Below are positions 34,924 to 49,500 of a stretch of 64,000 nt of DNA, piece after piece; position 1 is the stretch's first letter; every line of letters starts with the position of its first letter. Location: positions 17,219,527-17,283,526 of the forward strand of contig NC_088712.1 of NCBI RefSeq assembly GCF_963576615.1, read 5' to 3'. This stretch comes from Watersipora subatra (taxonomy: Eukaryota > Bryozoa > Gymnolaemata > Cheilostomatida > Watersiporidae). The notes under the pieces were generated by a model that ran no database searches, had not been told where the DNA came from, and saw nothing but the letters and a program-made list of their open reading frames with translations. The translations under genes were made by a program, and so were the position numbers.

Positions 34924-36901
34924 CTTGGAGAGCTGACTTTTTCTTTTGATGAAACATAACAAGCAAGTCTTGCACTCTGGTCAGAGAAATAGTTTTTGTT
35001 TTTCTAAAATCAATATAGTAAGCTTTTATTTAAAACTACTAACATTATTACTTGAAAAACAACCAATCAGGTGAGATGTTAATTACAATTATAAAAGAAG
35101 CAATATTACAGGTCTACTCCGCAATCATTACATAAAGGAAACTCATTCATTGGCCCGATGCGTTGACTAGCTACAGTGCTACTGCGCATGTGGGCCACAT
35201 CCCTTAACAAGTAGGAAATAGGCTTTCACTTATTTTGTATTATTTAATCAATATTGTAGCCAGACCTTCATTTTGCTTTTTGTTATATTTCTACTGACTG
35301 ATGAGATGAAATACACACACTCTCACTTACTTGTAGCAGTCAGTTTATTTATGCGTATTCGGCTGAAACAATAATTCTAGTTAATTTTTCCATGACTGAC
35401 TTTATTGATGATTCAAACCCATACTGTCGAAACTCGGCCAAACACAAATTTCCTTTATATGCGTTTTGCCGGTCTCAACGGAGAAGATTACATAATGTGT
35501 TTCTCCTTCTAACCAGTGACAAACATGCAATTGCAGCTTCCTTCCTAAATCTTTTGTGGAACAATTCTTGGTTTTGCATTCAATTCAAGAGTGTATTTTG
35601 AAAAAAAAATAATAAGAATTATTTTGTTCAACAAAGGATGCTCCTATCAAAATTGTTTCTTTAAAGGAAAACATACCGATAGCGTTTTTTTACCATCATT
35701 TCTATGTATATTTATATTTTAAATTATGAAAATTCAATTTTACGATTTGTGAGCTTAACACAAAAAATTTACTGAGTTAACCAGCTCAGTTAGAAAAATT
35801 GGAATTTAGGAGTCAAGATCAATAGTTTATTTACGATTTACTAAGAATCCAATCAATTCATTATTTTCCTAGCATGATGTAATCACGCATGCCTTTAAAA
35901 CAAAGCTCCTGGCAACTCAAACCTAGGAGCAATGGGCTTTTTAGTCTGTGGCTACCTTCTATATGTACAACACAAAAAAGGAATCCAGGTCTACTTTCCA
36001 TTCATTGAATTCCAATTTCAATATTCTGTTTTATTATTACAAAACCATGTAAATAAACAAAAATAATTATATTTGAAGTTATTGGGAACCAACTCTAAAT
36101 GAAACAAGACGGGCTTGACTAGGATTTGAACCCAGGACCTACAGCACCAATACCAAAGACCATCAAGCCGTTATTGATGTAAAGAAAATTTGTAAACACA
36201 CACTAAAACCCAATTTCATATCAGTCTTGAAAACGTTATTGGGCTTCACCAAGATCACCAATCAGGATCACCAGCTTCACCAGGATCTTCACCAATGCAA
36301 GCACTGAAGCTTTACATCAGAGCTACACAAATCTGAGGTGAGTTCGTTTCTTTACTACAGCGTATAGACAATAAACCTATAAATGGAGAACCTCTAATGA
36401 ATAAATTTATAAAAAAAACTACAAGATCAGATAAACAAACTGAAAAAATAAATTCAAGTTATGAATTACATTTAAAAAAAGATTCATAAGTTTAGAAGAG
36501 CAGTAAACTGATTATGTCCCGACATCATCGGCTGACGCCTAACAAAGATCAAATTTAGGACAACTGAAATGAGGGAACAACTTATTTTTTTACTTTTATT
36601 CAAGCAGATTATATCGGTAAGACAAATCACTGTAAAATGCATTTTTGTGAAAGCAGGAAATTATGCAATGACTTCTTTAAATTAACTGTTAAAATTCATT
36701 GTAGGCTTGTAGAGCTGAGTTTTTTATGAGTAGTTTAGATATGTATGTCAAAGCTAGCAGCGGAAATAATCATTTTACTAATTATATTTTCTCTTAGTAA
36801 TTTTATTTGATATAGAAATTAATTTTAACTTACATTTTAAATCCAATCATACCAGTTTTAAGCCTACTCACTACAATAAGCTAACCAACTGTGATGAATC
36901 A
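34924..36901. other. Upstream region of the PAN-F5/8C gene
   Basis: Presumably contains its 5' UTR and promoter; no clear TATA box close to the ATG. The open frame at 35392-35601 has no support. A tRNA-B-box-like repeat lies at 36105-36185. Confidence 0.4.
36105..36185 (-). repeat. tRNA-related dispersed repeat
   Basis: Contains GGATTTGAACCCAGGACC (B-box-like on the minus strand) followed by ACCATCAAGC. The same combination recurs at 38035-38140 and, diverged, in 45900-46500. Confidence 0.5.
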
Positions 36902-36909
36902 GTCAGAAC

Positions 36910-37582
36910 TAGAGCTGTTTGATGTTTACCTGCACTTTGCATTCAATTTCAGAGTTGTTTTCTCCTGAAAACCGAATGAAACCGAATGAAACCGAAACTT
37001 CATTTGTTACTCCTGTTTACTCACATGGGCAATATGAACCGCATCGAACTGAGATTTGCATATTTATTAATAAATAGTAAACTAATAATTAATATTTGCA
37101 AAAAAATGTTGAATTAATGGTGTTATTTACCATTATATTAATTAACCAAAATGATTTGAAAAATGTTATCCTCTTCAAAGTTTAATGAATCAACATCAAT
37201 GCAATTAATTTAAAAACAATTGAATACATATAAATAAAAAAATTACAATATGCTCAGGACAAATACAATCAATGAAGATTAATACCATAATAAGATATTA
37301 CAAATATGAGTCTCTTAACTACAAAACATCACATGAGTTAATTTGGCAAGAGGCAAGACTATTGCTACAATTTGGATGAAAAAAACTAAACACATTTGCT
37401 GACCGGTTGATGCTTTCACGAAACTTTGTTTAGGAAGCTGCTGCGTGGGCGTGCGCAAACACTGAATCGAATCGTGATGTAAAATTCGGTTTATACGCAG
37501 TTGTCTTCTCCTTCTGAATCGATGAACGGAGAGAGAATAACTATCGAAAAACCGAATGCACTCTAATCGTTATCCAGCACTA
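36910..37582 (+). mobile_element. Non-autonomous hAT-type element (673 bp)
   Basis: Exact 8-bp target duplication GTCAGAAC at 36902-36909 and 37583-37590. Terminal repeats are TAGAGCTG at the left and CAGCACTA at the right (complement TAGTGCTG), the usual hAT start. Subterminal AACCGAATG blocks occur at both ends (36966 and 37550) in the same orientation. No transposase frame. Confidence 0.82.
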
Positions 37583-38034
37583 GTCAGAACACACATCAAA
37601 CATCCCTAATAAATATGAAAATTATAGCTAACGCCACTAGCTTTAGCAACAGCAAAACTTTATAAGTGATTCTATCACTCTCTTGACCAGAAGACAGCCA
37701 TGAGTAATAACAAAGTGCTAGTGGTTACCAAGCATAATTTAATGTTGCAGAAGTCATGAACAAGTTTAGTGTAAGTTGCTAATGATTTTGCTACTTTCTT
37801 TTAAACTTTCTCAATTTTTACTAAGACTAAAATTAGGCAAAACTAGGCAATAAAGTGCAAACCAGGTTTTGAAGGCAAGACAACTCTCAACAAAAATGAG
37901 AAATATACATCTAAACAATCAGCTCCCAATTAATCGGATGTCTGGAGGCTGACAACCAACTTCAACTTCTTAGTAGAATTTTCATAGCAACAACAAACCA
38001 AATATTAAAACGCCTTTTAGATGGTCGTTAAAAG

Positions 38035-38140
38035 GTATGCATCTTCACCAAGATTTGAACCCGTAACCTCTTACACCCAAATCCAGAATCCCAGACCATC
38101 AAGCTATTAAGGATGCAAATACAAATTGACTACTTGTTAG
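38035..38140 (-). repeat. tRNA-related dispersed repeat
   Basis: AGATTTGAACCCGTAACCTC followed by CCAGACCATCAAGCTATTAA; the same family as 36105-36185. Confidence 0.5.
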
Positions 38141-40317
38141 TATCTCAAAGCAATAACCATTGCTAATGGTTCTGCTGCTTTCATTAAAACGTTCTCAATT
38201 TTCACTAAGACTAAAATTTAGCATAAGATTCCGGAGCGATATAATCTATCAACAACCAATTTGTAGAAAACTTTATTAGATCGATGTACGCAAAAGCTGG
38301 CAAACTTGTAACGATTGAAATCATAAATATATCAACAAAAAACAACGATGGTGAATGAATCCGTTTATGACAAATGAGAAAGCGATAAGTTGGTCAAAAA
38401 TTCAGTTATGTGGAATCCAGGGGTCATTCACATAGCCTATAAGAAATAGTGAGGGATCCACGCAGTGACTGAGTCAGGTAGCGCTTGTTAACAGACGATA
38501 AGCGTAATCATATTCGTGCCTCATTGAAAGATATAGCTTAAGATCTTAACGGCTAATTAATATTTGCAGGCTACGATAATTGCTTACTTGTTGTGTTAGA
38601 AAAAAAAGAAAGAAAATGTGATGCATTGGCAATGGGGGTAACTCAAAGCCTCAGCAATGATTTTAAAAAGGCTTTGGAACTCAAATATGTTTAGTATTTA
38701 TGCCTAGCGACTAGTTTTTAATTTTGAGGCAGTAGTTATTCTCCCTTGTGATTAAAAATAGAACTAATTTTTCGCGGAATTTAATAATTCACGGAATTGA
38801 CTGTTCACGAAATCGCAAATTTTTATAGCCATTAAATATTTTCATCCTGTAGGGTAATAAATTTTTAGTTGACAATGTTGGGGGTTACTGATATTGCAGT
38901 AAATTAAACTCAAGAATTAGAGTTTAGTAGAACAATTGAGATAGATTATAATCACACTTGTTCTATTAACTTCTATACAAAACACTTAGCTCAATATTTG
39001 TAACTTAGGTGTTTATACACAATTAGTAGCAGTGCCCCTAAAATTACCAAATTGTAGAAAACTCAAGTGAATTGTTTTGCATAGGCAAATCTTACAAATG
39101 GATTGTCCACAGACATACGTTGGATATGAAGTTATGCTATCTAATTTCCACCAAGAACTGCCATTGAAACTGTGATGAAATCTGTACGACATTGAAACCT
39201 AAAAGCATTTCTAATTAAAAATGTCTTAGTACAAAAAGCCAAATGAGGTTATCCAATGGTTTTCACAACAATTCAAGGGTTGCACAACTCTTCACCAGTT
39301 CAATTCCTAAATATTCTGCAGGGTTGTTGACACCTTTACACCTTTTCACAAAAATAATATTGAATTGCGAGCGCAGAAGTCTTAGTTGTGGGAAATTGTC
39401 AGCTAGTGGTCCTCTGTTCCACTGTCACATTTAGACATTAAGGTAACAAGTCAGAAAGAGCTCACAATCTGATCCCTTGTTTTAAATATATCCTAAATTA
39501 TACGAGGTCACCAGTTCAAACCCTATGCAATGCAATATTTTTTAACATTCAACTGTAGATTTAGACAGAGAACCCGATGGAAAGACAGACACATCTTCAA
39601 TTATACTAATGATTGAACATGTAAATAGTCATATTCATTGATACATAAAATATATAATAAAGATAACTATATAAATTAGTTACATTTATCCCATGTTAAA
39701 AGTGTCGATGCTGAATCAAACCGGAGTTAAAAAAGGACACTGGAAACATTAGGACTGGCATCAGCTATGCAATGAGTAGTATGGGGACAACATGAGATTG
39801 TTAAAAACAAGCCTGACCTTTTGCATGTGAACTATATATGATTAAATCTATTTCGAGATTTCAAATTAGTGAAATTATTCAAAATTTAACTACTTTAAAA
39901 TTACTTTTAAAATCAAATTAAAGTTTTTTCAACCAATTATTAAAACTTTTAAAAATTTTAAAACATAAAAATTAGCTAAAATTCTATTACATTTGAATCT
40001 TAAGAAGACTCTTTTTCTTAACTTAAAAAAAATTAATAAAGAAGTGAAACAAAATTTTAAAATTGTTGTAAAATAACTTGTTTAATATTTAAACACTCGC
40101 TTTAAGTAATTGTTTTATAAAAACAACTTAATTTTGAATTACATTATAAGATCAATTATATCAGTTTTAATGCTACTCATCAACAATTAGCCGGCCAATC
40201 ATGCAACTGGGCCAGAGCAAACATCAACCATTCCTAATACAAAGCACCCTCAGGATAGGATTAGCCTGTCATACCAAACAAACTAAAACCTGCTTTGAAT
40301 CGTTTTATAAGCATTGG
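38141..40317. other. Non-coding stretch
   Basis: AT-rich; no supported exon. The frame at 39243-39434 has no domain. Confidence 0.4.
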
Positions 40318-40761
40318 CTAGCTACACGTAGCTATTGTCTGCATTGCATCAGCATTTACAGTGCACCAGAAAGTATCCTCAATAAGCGATGAAGTAGGCA
40401 GTTTTCCACATAAAATCAAGCGGGCTTGTTTTCTTTTAGCAGTCTCTGCACCAGCAAGAAATAATACGCAATAATTAATTAATCTAAAAATAAATATATT
40501 CTGTCGCAATACAGATTCTCAAATGACTGTAGACCAATATTGCACCCAAGAGTTGACACTCAACAAAAGTAGAATTATTTTAAACACCTATCAACAGCAG
40601 AAAAACAAAGAGAGAGAACAACTCAAATCTGTATCTTTTTCATGCTTAGACTGACAACTGCTAATAATGATTTTCTGCACCAGAAATATTAGTTAATCTA
40701 TAATGGGATATGAAAAAACTGCCAATGGACACTTACCTTGCAGATTGTCGTAGCAGCTCAT
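40318..40761 (-). CDS. Possible two-exon small protein (50 aa)
   Basis: Exon 1, 40761-40737: ATG and eight codons (MSCYDNLQ) plus one base, then a consensus gtaagt donor. Exon 2, 40445-40318: acceptor TTCTTGCTGGTGCAG, phase 1, 41 codons to TAG at 40318-40320, beginning ETAKRKQARLILCGK. The join keeps the frame and gives a basic, Cys-containing 50-aa product without a signal peptide or known domain. The donor is strong; the pairing is inference, and exon 1 could instead join a different downstream exon. Confidence 0.25.
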
Positions 40762-41029
40762 CGTAATACGTTTAGCATAAAAAGTGGGGATTCAGCCAAT
40801 ATGTCGAAGTAGGGAATACACCATCTGTTGGCTAACATCTGTTTCAACCTCTGTTAAAATTCATTGTACGATAACAAGTAGATGAGAGCGTTAGAAAGGA
40901 AAATTCAACATTTTAGTAGTTATACTAGCCAAACTGCTCTAGTTATTACATTTATAATAAGTCATTCACTGTGTCATAAGTGATTACACCTGTGCTCGGT
41001 GTTTATGTAACAAGAACAAATGTACTTCG

Positions 41030-44000
41030 CCTACAAATTAGCTTTTAGTAAATATTTGAATTATTACTCTGGTTAAAACTTCCCTTGTAACATACATGTA
41101 TATGCAAAATTGTTTGACATAGTAGCTACATCAAAACCATACTTTTTTGATTACAGTAAAACCTTTTAGTAACATCCTTTGTATAAACTGTTTGCACAGG
41201 TAGGAACTTCTGGCTTATCGATGCAGTTGACCATGAGAGAGCATGCGTTGAAAAAACAAATTACTGCTTGCCTTTTTTCAAAGAAACAAATATGTCAGAA
41301 ACTTAGGATAGCCTTAAATACTATAACATTATTATTTCCAAACAAGTATTACCAGCACATAATTAGTGGGAAACTTGTGAAAATTGTTTAGCTGTTTTTA
41401 TTGAGTCAGTCATCAATTGTATGGATTATAATTTTAACTCTCAAATAAAACAATGACATCAGACGAGATTGTAGACACCATGAATTAAAGTTACATAGTG
41501 ACTTCTTAATTTTAAGTTCAATTAATAGCCAGAAGTCACTAAACATTCTCAGACGCTAGGTATTGGACCTACGCCTGTTGTTCATAAAATCTGTTGTCTG
41601 ATTCCACACATGTTTGTGTATACCTTTGGAGTTCAGTAATATATATCGAAAGTTTTTTAGAAAGAATGCAGTAGTTTAACCTTGTATGTGGTTTAAAGTG
41701 ATAATTGTTAAACAAGAGAGTTGAGCTATGTAAGACATTAAAATCAATTACATATGAAATATTTCGTCATTATTTTCAAAAGTTACTTTCAATGATTATT
41801 ACAGACAGTATTTCGCGTGAGCTTTCATGCCCTACCGGTATCTACTTTAATTTGTAAAATGTAAAGACTCACCACAGTGATATGCTTAAGCGAGCTACAA
41901 AACGTTCAATATTAAAAAAATTATATTGAGAGGTATAATGTCTGATTACAAAATAATTTAGCAGCTTATTTCAGGGAAATTCCTTGATGATGTGAAAAAA
42001 TCTTACTCATTGATGAAGTTGGTTGTGTAAAAACATGCACTGAAAATACAAACTTCTGCTTGCAATTTTACAAAATAAGATAAATGTTATAAATTAAGGA
42101 TAGCTTCAAATATTATAAAACAATTGCTTCATAAAGTATTACTCGCACACAATTAGTGAGATGTTTGCCATAATTGCTTGGCAGTTATTCTTGAGAGAGT
42201 AGTCCAATGAATGGATTATAATTTTAACCCAATAGTGAGCCTATAACAACAAGCGAGTCGGAAGACAAAAGGAGTTAAATTTAAGCCGGAATCCTTAAGT
42301 TCAAATTTGCTAAATTGCAACAAATAATCAAACATTTAATAAACGCCTGCAGGTGCTAGGTATAGGAGATATAAGTTTAGTTTACCACAAAGTGTTTTAG
42401 CAACATATGATTTTTAGCCTAGGGCAATCAATGCTGACCATGAAAGTAGCTCAGCCACATATACACACCTTCGTCTTTATGAATAAGAAGCAGAGGTCTG
42501 GCCTATTAATATCTGCTGTCTAATAGTCTATAGTTGTATGCTGTCTATAGTTTTATGGTTGTCATTTTAATATAGCAATTATCATATGTGTGCGCAAACA
42601 GTTTCACAGGTAAACATGAACTGTTTCCATTATTGCTACCTGCTGTCAATTTACCTACTTAGAGCATGACTGAGTTGAAGATTAATAAGAGTAAATTTTA
42701 AAAAAATTTAAGCAATTTAAAAAAATACCAAGTTTGATAACAAGTAGGTGAGAGTGTTAGAAATCCTCTTCAATACTTCAGTGATCATGGGCAAGTATAA
42801 AGTCTGAATCTAGCATCAGAATAAAGCACAATATAGTTCATCAAAACATATTTTAGCCAATATTGAATAAATGATGTACTCAAAAGCAAACCATTTGTAA
42901 AAATTGAATTGGTGAATAATTATATCAGCAAATAAGCAAAAAAGGGCGGATGACTCTAATGTTAACGAATGAAAAAGAAATATAACAGGTTGAGAGTTTT
43001 GTTATGTGGTGTGGCATTCAGCTTTCAGTCACACAGCTTTTGAAAATGCGTAAGAGACTTTCTTTCAATCAATGTGCATAATGAAAAAGTCAAGCAGGGT
43101 TCATTCACAGCAGATAAGTGTATGCATGCCAATAAATCATGAAAAGATTTAGCTTGAGATCTCAAAAGCTACTCAATATTTGTAGGCTACTGAGATTGGC
43201 TCATGAGGCTTATACGTGAGAGCTTGCTGTATAACAAAAACAATGGATTTAGGCAAAAAAGGTTTTATTGTAATGGTACACGGGTCACCTTAAAATATTT
43301 GAAGAATTACTCTAGTTAGACAATCCTTCATCAAATATAGTTGTTTACATGAGCAGATAACTCCAGACAAACATTTTTTAGTACAGTAAAACTCCTTACC
43401 AATTTTCTTCAGTTTTTTTTGCTGCTGTTGGAAATTTTGTCTCTGTGATGCAGATGGCAATCAGCAAACATGCGTCGAAATGCAAATAATGCGAAAGAAT
43501 GCGTCGAAAAAGCAAATTATTGCTTGCAATTTTACAAAACAACAACATTTTAAATAAATTTAGACTAGCTTCAACGACTTCATATAACATAATTGCTTCA
43601 TAGAAAAAATTGTAAAGGCAAATTTATTAAGGCCCTTGCCATAATTTTTCAGCAACTAATCTTGAGTGAGTTGTCAGTTGTAGGGAATATAATTTCAACT
43701 CACAAATGAGACAATGACATCAGACAACATATGAAACAGAGAATTAGAGTTATATCCAGACTCTTTGATCTTAGGTTACATCACATGACCAGACATGATA
43801 GTCAACACCTACTAAGCTTGCACATGTGCTAGGCATCAGACTTATAAATTTTGTTTACATCATTAAAACTTTCACTGAAAATTAAAGTTACACCGAGACT
43901 CCATGACTTAAGTTAAATTAATAGGTTTTCATTGCATTGGTAGACAAATTCTCATAAAATTACTCTGCATGTCGTGTATTAATGAAGGCGTTATGGAAAG

Positions 44001-44690
44001 ATAACTCAAAGTTTATGAACAGAATTTTACGATGTACCACACAGCATTAAGGAATAAATAGTATTAAATATTTTATCATGCATACAGCATTATATCATGC
44101 CTACATATGAAAAATAAAAAATTATCTCAAGACAGCCAGTGTGAGATGAGAAAACACATAAACTCATTGAGTTATTATATTCAATAAATAAGTCATTCAG
44201 CTGTCTCATAACTGTTTACACATGTACTCCATGTTTATTCAAGCAAGAAAAGAGGTAAACCCATGCACAAATAAGCTTTAAGTAAAAATATTTGAGGTTA
44301 GATCTAACCTTGGTTAGATCTCCTTTTATAAAATATGATTGTTTAATTTAGTACACATAGATAACTTGACAGATATCTCTTAACAATTATTTTTGATTAC
44401 AATAAAAAAATTTTGCAATTTTCTTCGTAGAAATTCCTTGCTCATATAAAAGAAATTCTGACAGGTTTTTGCAGATTATTGCACCTGAGCAACTATTGAA
44501 AATGCAAACTTTCGCATGCCTTCTCACAACATACCAAAAATATAAAATTAAGGAATGATCCAAAGGCTATAACACATAGATATATAATGCAACAAAATAA
44601 GTATTAACAATACATAATTAATAGTTAGTTATTTTTAAAAACTTTACATGCAGTAGTTTATAGGAAGCTATCAAGAGCTACTTTGTTTAC
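41030..44690 (+). repeat. Diverged tandem array, four copies of a roughly 1.0-1.2 kb unit
   Basis: Recurring blocks near 41240-41380, 42050-42170, 43500-43640 and 44500-44640: TGCTTGCAATTTTACAAAA-like, then TTAAGGATAGC..CAAATA, ACATAATTGCTTCATA, ..ATTAGTG. Copies are old and truncated to different extents. No conserved reading frame. Confidence 0.65.
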
Positions 44691-45879
44691 AGTTACACTG
44701 GAGGCAGCCATTATTTATGAACTGATAATTGGCTCTTAAAAGGAGATTTTTTTTCTTTTGAAAAAAAGTTTTTTTTCTGATCAAAATGAGCTGTTTGTGA
44801 TCTTTACTGGTTTGCTCAAAGATTTAAGGGTAAAACAACTCCAAGACAGTGAATACATTGCTAGGTCATGATTAAGTCAACAGGTAAGAATTAGGAACAA
44901 TAGTATCACATTCTATTTCTAAGTTCTAGAACAATTTGACATCATATAAAATGTAACTAAAGGTGAAAACTTTGAACTTATTTTATGTAGGTGCCTTAGA
45001 TTCTGTATGCATACTTTAGAAGAGTTCATTTGTAGAACTGTTAGAAGTAATTATTTTAAAATGATTGTTGCAGTATGCATATAATATAAATTTTTTTAGT
45101 TCTACGCATATCCGTAAACTTGGAGTTATCTCGTACATGCCACTGTCCGAGATAGATGATAGACGCGGTCACATATATCTCATATATCCTTCTATAAATG
45201 CTTTGTAAAAACACCAAGAACTAATTAAATATCAAATTTTAACGTACACAAATTGATTTGGCATGTAGAAAGCGTGCAAAGTTTACAATATACTTGAAGA
45301 TTTCGAGCTATGGCTTTTAACAATGCTTTGCTTATCAGTTCTGTAAAGGAAAGTATAAGTTTTTAAATGACAATTTTAAGGTTTATGCAATCAGAACCTG
45401 AATGCCTCACAGGTACTGAATAGTGTATGACTGCATATGTGGTATAAAAGCTCCTTAAATGTAGTGATAGTGTGTTTCAACATACCTACAAGCAAAGAGG
45501 AAAGCATTCAATGCTAGCACCAGCTGAAGGAGCCAAATAAGTAGATTTCTTCAAAAAATACCCTTAAAATTACTTCATTGCGTTTCAGCTATCTTGTAAG
45601 TATTACAAAAGAATGCGAATAATAAAGCGAGAACAATCAAACCCATGCTTATGTACATTTCATCAAACTAACTTTCTAAATTTGTAATGTTCAACTCGCA
45701 AAGTTTTCAAATATTTCAGATTTTTTCACTGAAAATGCTGAAGCTACTAAAATCTAAAAAATAAATGAAACAAGATATATTTAATTCACATTTATTCCTT
45801 AATTAACTTGAACTAACTTTAATGGAAAATTAGTTTAGATTTGCAAAGTAAGGCTAAGTAATCGTCTGTACTCAGTTGA
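44691..45879. other. Non-coding stretch
   Basis: Nothing supportable. Confidence 0.4.
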
Positions 45880-46500
45880 AGCAATCAAACATGGCTTCAT
45901 AGAAAGTCAGTAAATAATTTTTGAAAACCAATTTCTGCACCCACAACAAGAATCATACCCTAGATCATCAAGCTTCGCATTAACAATTTTAAACAAACAA
46001 AATCTGACTCTTTGTTAATGTGTCCCATACAACAACTAAGCAAATATCGAGACGAACTTACGGATAACCTTTCAAAGGTTTAATTGACTTCACTGAGGTT
46101 TAAATTAGGACCTGTAGTATCCAAAACACAAATCGCGTCAAAAACCGTCAAGATTTGAATTACGTAAACTAAAATCTACTTTCTTGGTAGTGTCTCCCTA
46201 AAAACAATAAAGCATAATTTAAAACCATCTTCCAGAGAGTTTTTTAAATTATTTTTGACCTAATCGAGATTTAACCAAGGACCTCTCGCACTCAAAATAT
46301 CTAACTATCATGCTACTAATAAATGCAAACAGATTTTCACGTTTTAGCAATATCTCCAAAGTGGCAAGGCGTATATTGAAACACACTGTCAGATTGTTTT
46401 TTAAGAATTTTGGCAGGCTAAACAAGATTTGAAGCCACAACCTCTCGCACCCTAATTACGGACCAAATTTTTAGGCTATCAAACCAATAATGAGGTAATA
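45880..46500 (-). repeat. Array of 160-180 bp units related to the tRNA-like repeat
   Basis: Units at about 46097, 46268 and 46430 each carry a GAGGTTTAAATTAGG / GAGATTTAACCAAGG / AAGATTTGAAGCCACA block followed by CCTCTCGCACCC-like and ATCAAGC-like sequence. A partial unit lies near 45935. The separately dispersed copies are at 36105 and 38035. Confidence 0.55.
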
Positions 46501-49500
46501 ACCAATGACTGATTAAAATGTTAACATATTGTTTTTGCACAAACTATTTCATTTGCAAAAGCAAACACTGTGTCCATCGATCTGTGTCAACTAAATCCAA
46601 AAGCGTTGGAAAAAATGTCATGCACGGGTAGTGAATACACAGCTTTTTGCGTATAGAAAATTACAAATAACATCTCGTTCAAATGGTGTGTTTATTTTAG
46701 GTTCAACATGGTATTAAAAACTACCGGCAAAGCAATTTACATTAATTGACACGCTATGGCCTAAATAGATAACTATCTGGGTATCTTCCTAATGCAACAA
46801 TATTTCCACACTACATTTAGTTCCATTGTAAAACTATCACAGATAATAACACAAAACTTTTTTGTTCGCATTTCTGTGTGCCCTAAAGAGTTTATCACAA
46901 CAGAGTTGCAATCATGAATTTGAGAAAAACCTTTAGAAAACAGATGCAATTCTAATAATTCATTCGTGGGAAGATAACTGCTAATCTGACTTTTTCGAAA
47001 CTTTTTTAAATTACTAGCGATACTTTGAAAACTCGGTTACCGTAACACATTGTGACTTTGGAACATTCTGCAGTCTGCGATGAACAAACTCTTTATTTAT
47101 AGAAGCTCTGTTTATAATCAGAATTTCCTCTCATATTGTTTAATATTGATTCAAACTGTTTGACTGATTTTGAAAGTTATATTATAATTTTATTTGTACA
47201 ACTCCTTTCGAGCTCTGACTTTTAATCGTGTGAACAGGGCAAATTTCTAGCTATAATTTACAATGGATCTTTATTCAGCAGAGTATATAGCAGTCAGGTT
47301 TGGCCAGAAAGTAAAAGTAACATTTTGAAAACAACAATAGTTTGTATTAATTTTGTGTTTCAATCTATAAAGCAATATAAATAATTATAAAATGATCAAA
47401 TAATTAAATTGGAATTATGCAATTTTTCTATGTTATTTTAGGTCTAGGAGTAAGGTGGCCAAAAGCTTTTGTGCAATTATAAAACTTAAAATGGGTGAGA
47501 TACATTGCGTTGTAAAACGAGGTGTTAACTAAAACTGCAATACGTTGGACGACTTACGGTGAAGAGATCTTTGCAGTTTTTCGTAGCATTCATTTTCAAT
47601 TACATCTGCGCAAATCCATCAAAAAACCTTTTGTATTATCTAAAATCGTTAGGTGGTTCATAAAAAATGGGTGAAAAGTCTTAGAGTAGCCAAGTGGCTT
47701 GTTTTCATGCCTAATTTTAGACAATAATGTAAGCAAACATCACAGTTGACAGTGAGTTTGGCTTATCTTTTGCGGCACCTACAAATCATCTGAAAAACTT
47801 TTTCCTTTTGATGTAAGTAATATTAGTCGAATGTCTCGAGCTGAGGCATTCATTGAAAATTGCAAGTTAAAACCGCACTAATTAGAACCCAGTTTATTCA
47901 TCGTTTATATTCATTACACACATTGTCAAGCTTTGAAAAGCCATTAACTGCACTAATTCACAAATAATTATTCAGATGACCGGGTGAGGTTTGTCTGGTT
48001 AAATCTAGAATGCTAACAATTTGTCTTTTGCAGCAAAGAATTTTGTATGCAGTAACAAAGGATGTGTCCATCAATCTATTCGAACTAATTCCACAAGCGT
48101 CGGAAAAAAATATTTCCATGCATGGGTATTGAACACCCAGCTTTATCTTATAGAAATATAATAATATCAACTTGTTAATATGGTGTATTTATTCTAACTG
48201 CACAATTTTATTAAAATTATTGGTAAAATAATTTATATTAGTTGACACACTCTGGCCAAACTTGATTATTATCTGGGTATGTTCCTAATGCTAAGATTTT
48301 TCAACATGAAGCTTTGTTCAATGTTAAATATGCGATAGAAAATCTCACATAAATGTTGTATTCACATTTCAGTGTGCCTTATAGGGTTCATCACAACATA
48401 GTTGCATTCATGAATTTGAGGTAACATTTAGAAAATGTGGATGCAATTTTAATATTTTATTCATGGGAAGATAACTGCTAATTTGACTTTTTCGAAATTT
48501 TTATAAAATTATTACAAATACATGTACTTTGAAAACTCGGTTACTGAAATGCAATTAGATTTTAAAATATCCTGCAGTCTGTGATAACCAAGTTATTTAC
48601 AAAAACTCTGTTTATAATCACATTTTTCCCTCATACCTTTAAAAATTGATTCAAACTCTATACCTGACTTCTAAAAATATCCTTTGATTTCATTTATACA
48701 ACTTTTGTGGGTTTCTGATTTTGACCCTGGGAACATGGCAAATTTCAAGCTATAGTTTAAGATGGATCTTTATCAGTGGAGTATATACCAATTAGGTTAG
48801 GCCAAAAGGTGAAAAACATTTCAATAACAACAATAGTTTTTATTAATATTGCGTTTCATTCTATACGCAATATAATTATTTATAAAATGATTAAATAATT
48901 TATATGGAATTATGCCATTTTGTACTATATTTTTGTTCTAGGAGTAAGGCGGCCAAAAGCTTTTGTGCAGTAGTAAAACTTGAAATCGGTCAGATACATC
49001 GCATTGCAAAATGAGGCGGTAACTAAACCTGCAATACAGTGGACGATTTATTGTGAAGAGATCTTTTTAGTTATTGGTAGCATACATTTTCAAATCCTTC
49101 TGCGAGATTCCATCTAAAACACTTTGTCTTATTTCAAATTGCTAATTGGTTCATAAAGAATGGGCAAAAAATTGCAGAGTAGCGGAGAGACTCGTTCTTA
49201 TTCCTAACTTTAGACAATAATTTAAGCAGACACCAGAGAAGACAATGAGTTTGGCTAATCTTTAGCGGCACCTACAAGTCGTCTGAAAAACCTTCCCCTT
49301 TCGATGTAAGCAATACGACTCGAATGTTCAGAGCTCAGGCTTTCATTGAAAGTTGTAAGTTTAAACCGCACTAAACAAAACCCAGTTTATTCATCGTTTA
49401 TATCCACTACACACATTGTCAAGCTTTGAAAAGCCGTTATTGGCAGTGATTCACAAATAATTATCCAGATGAATGAGGAAGTTTTTCTAGCTAAAATTAA

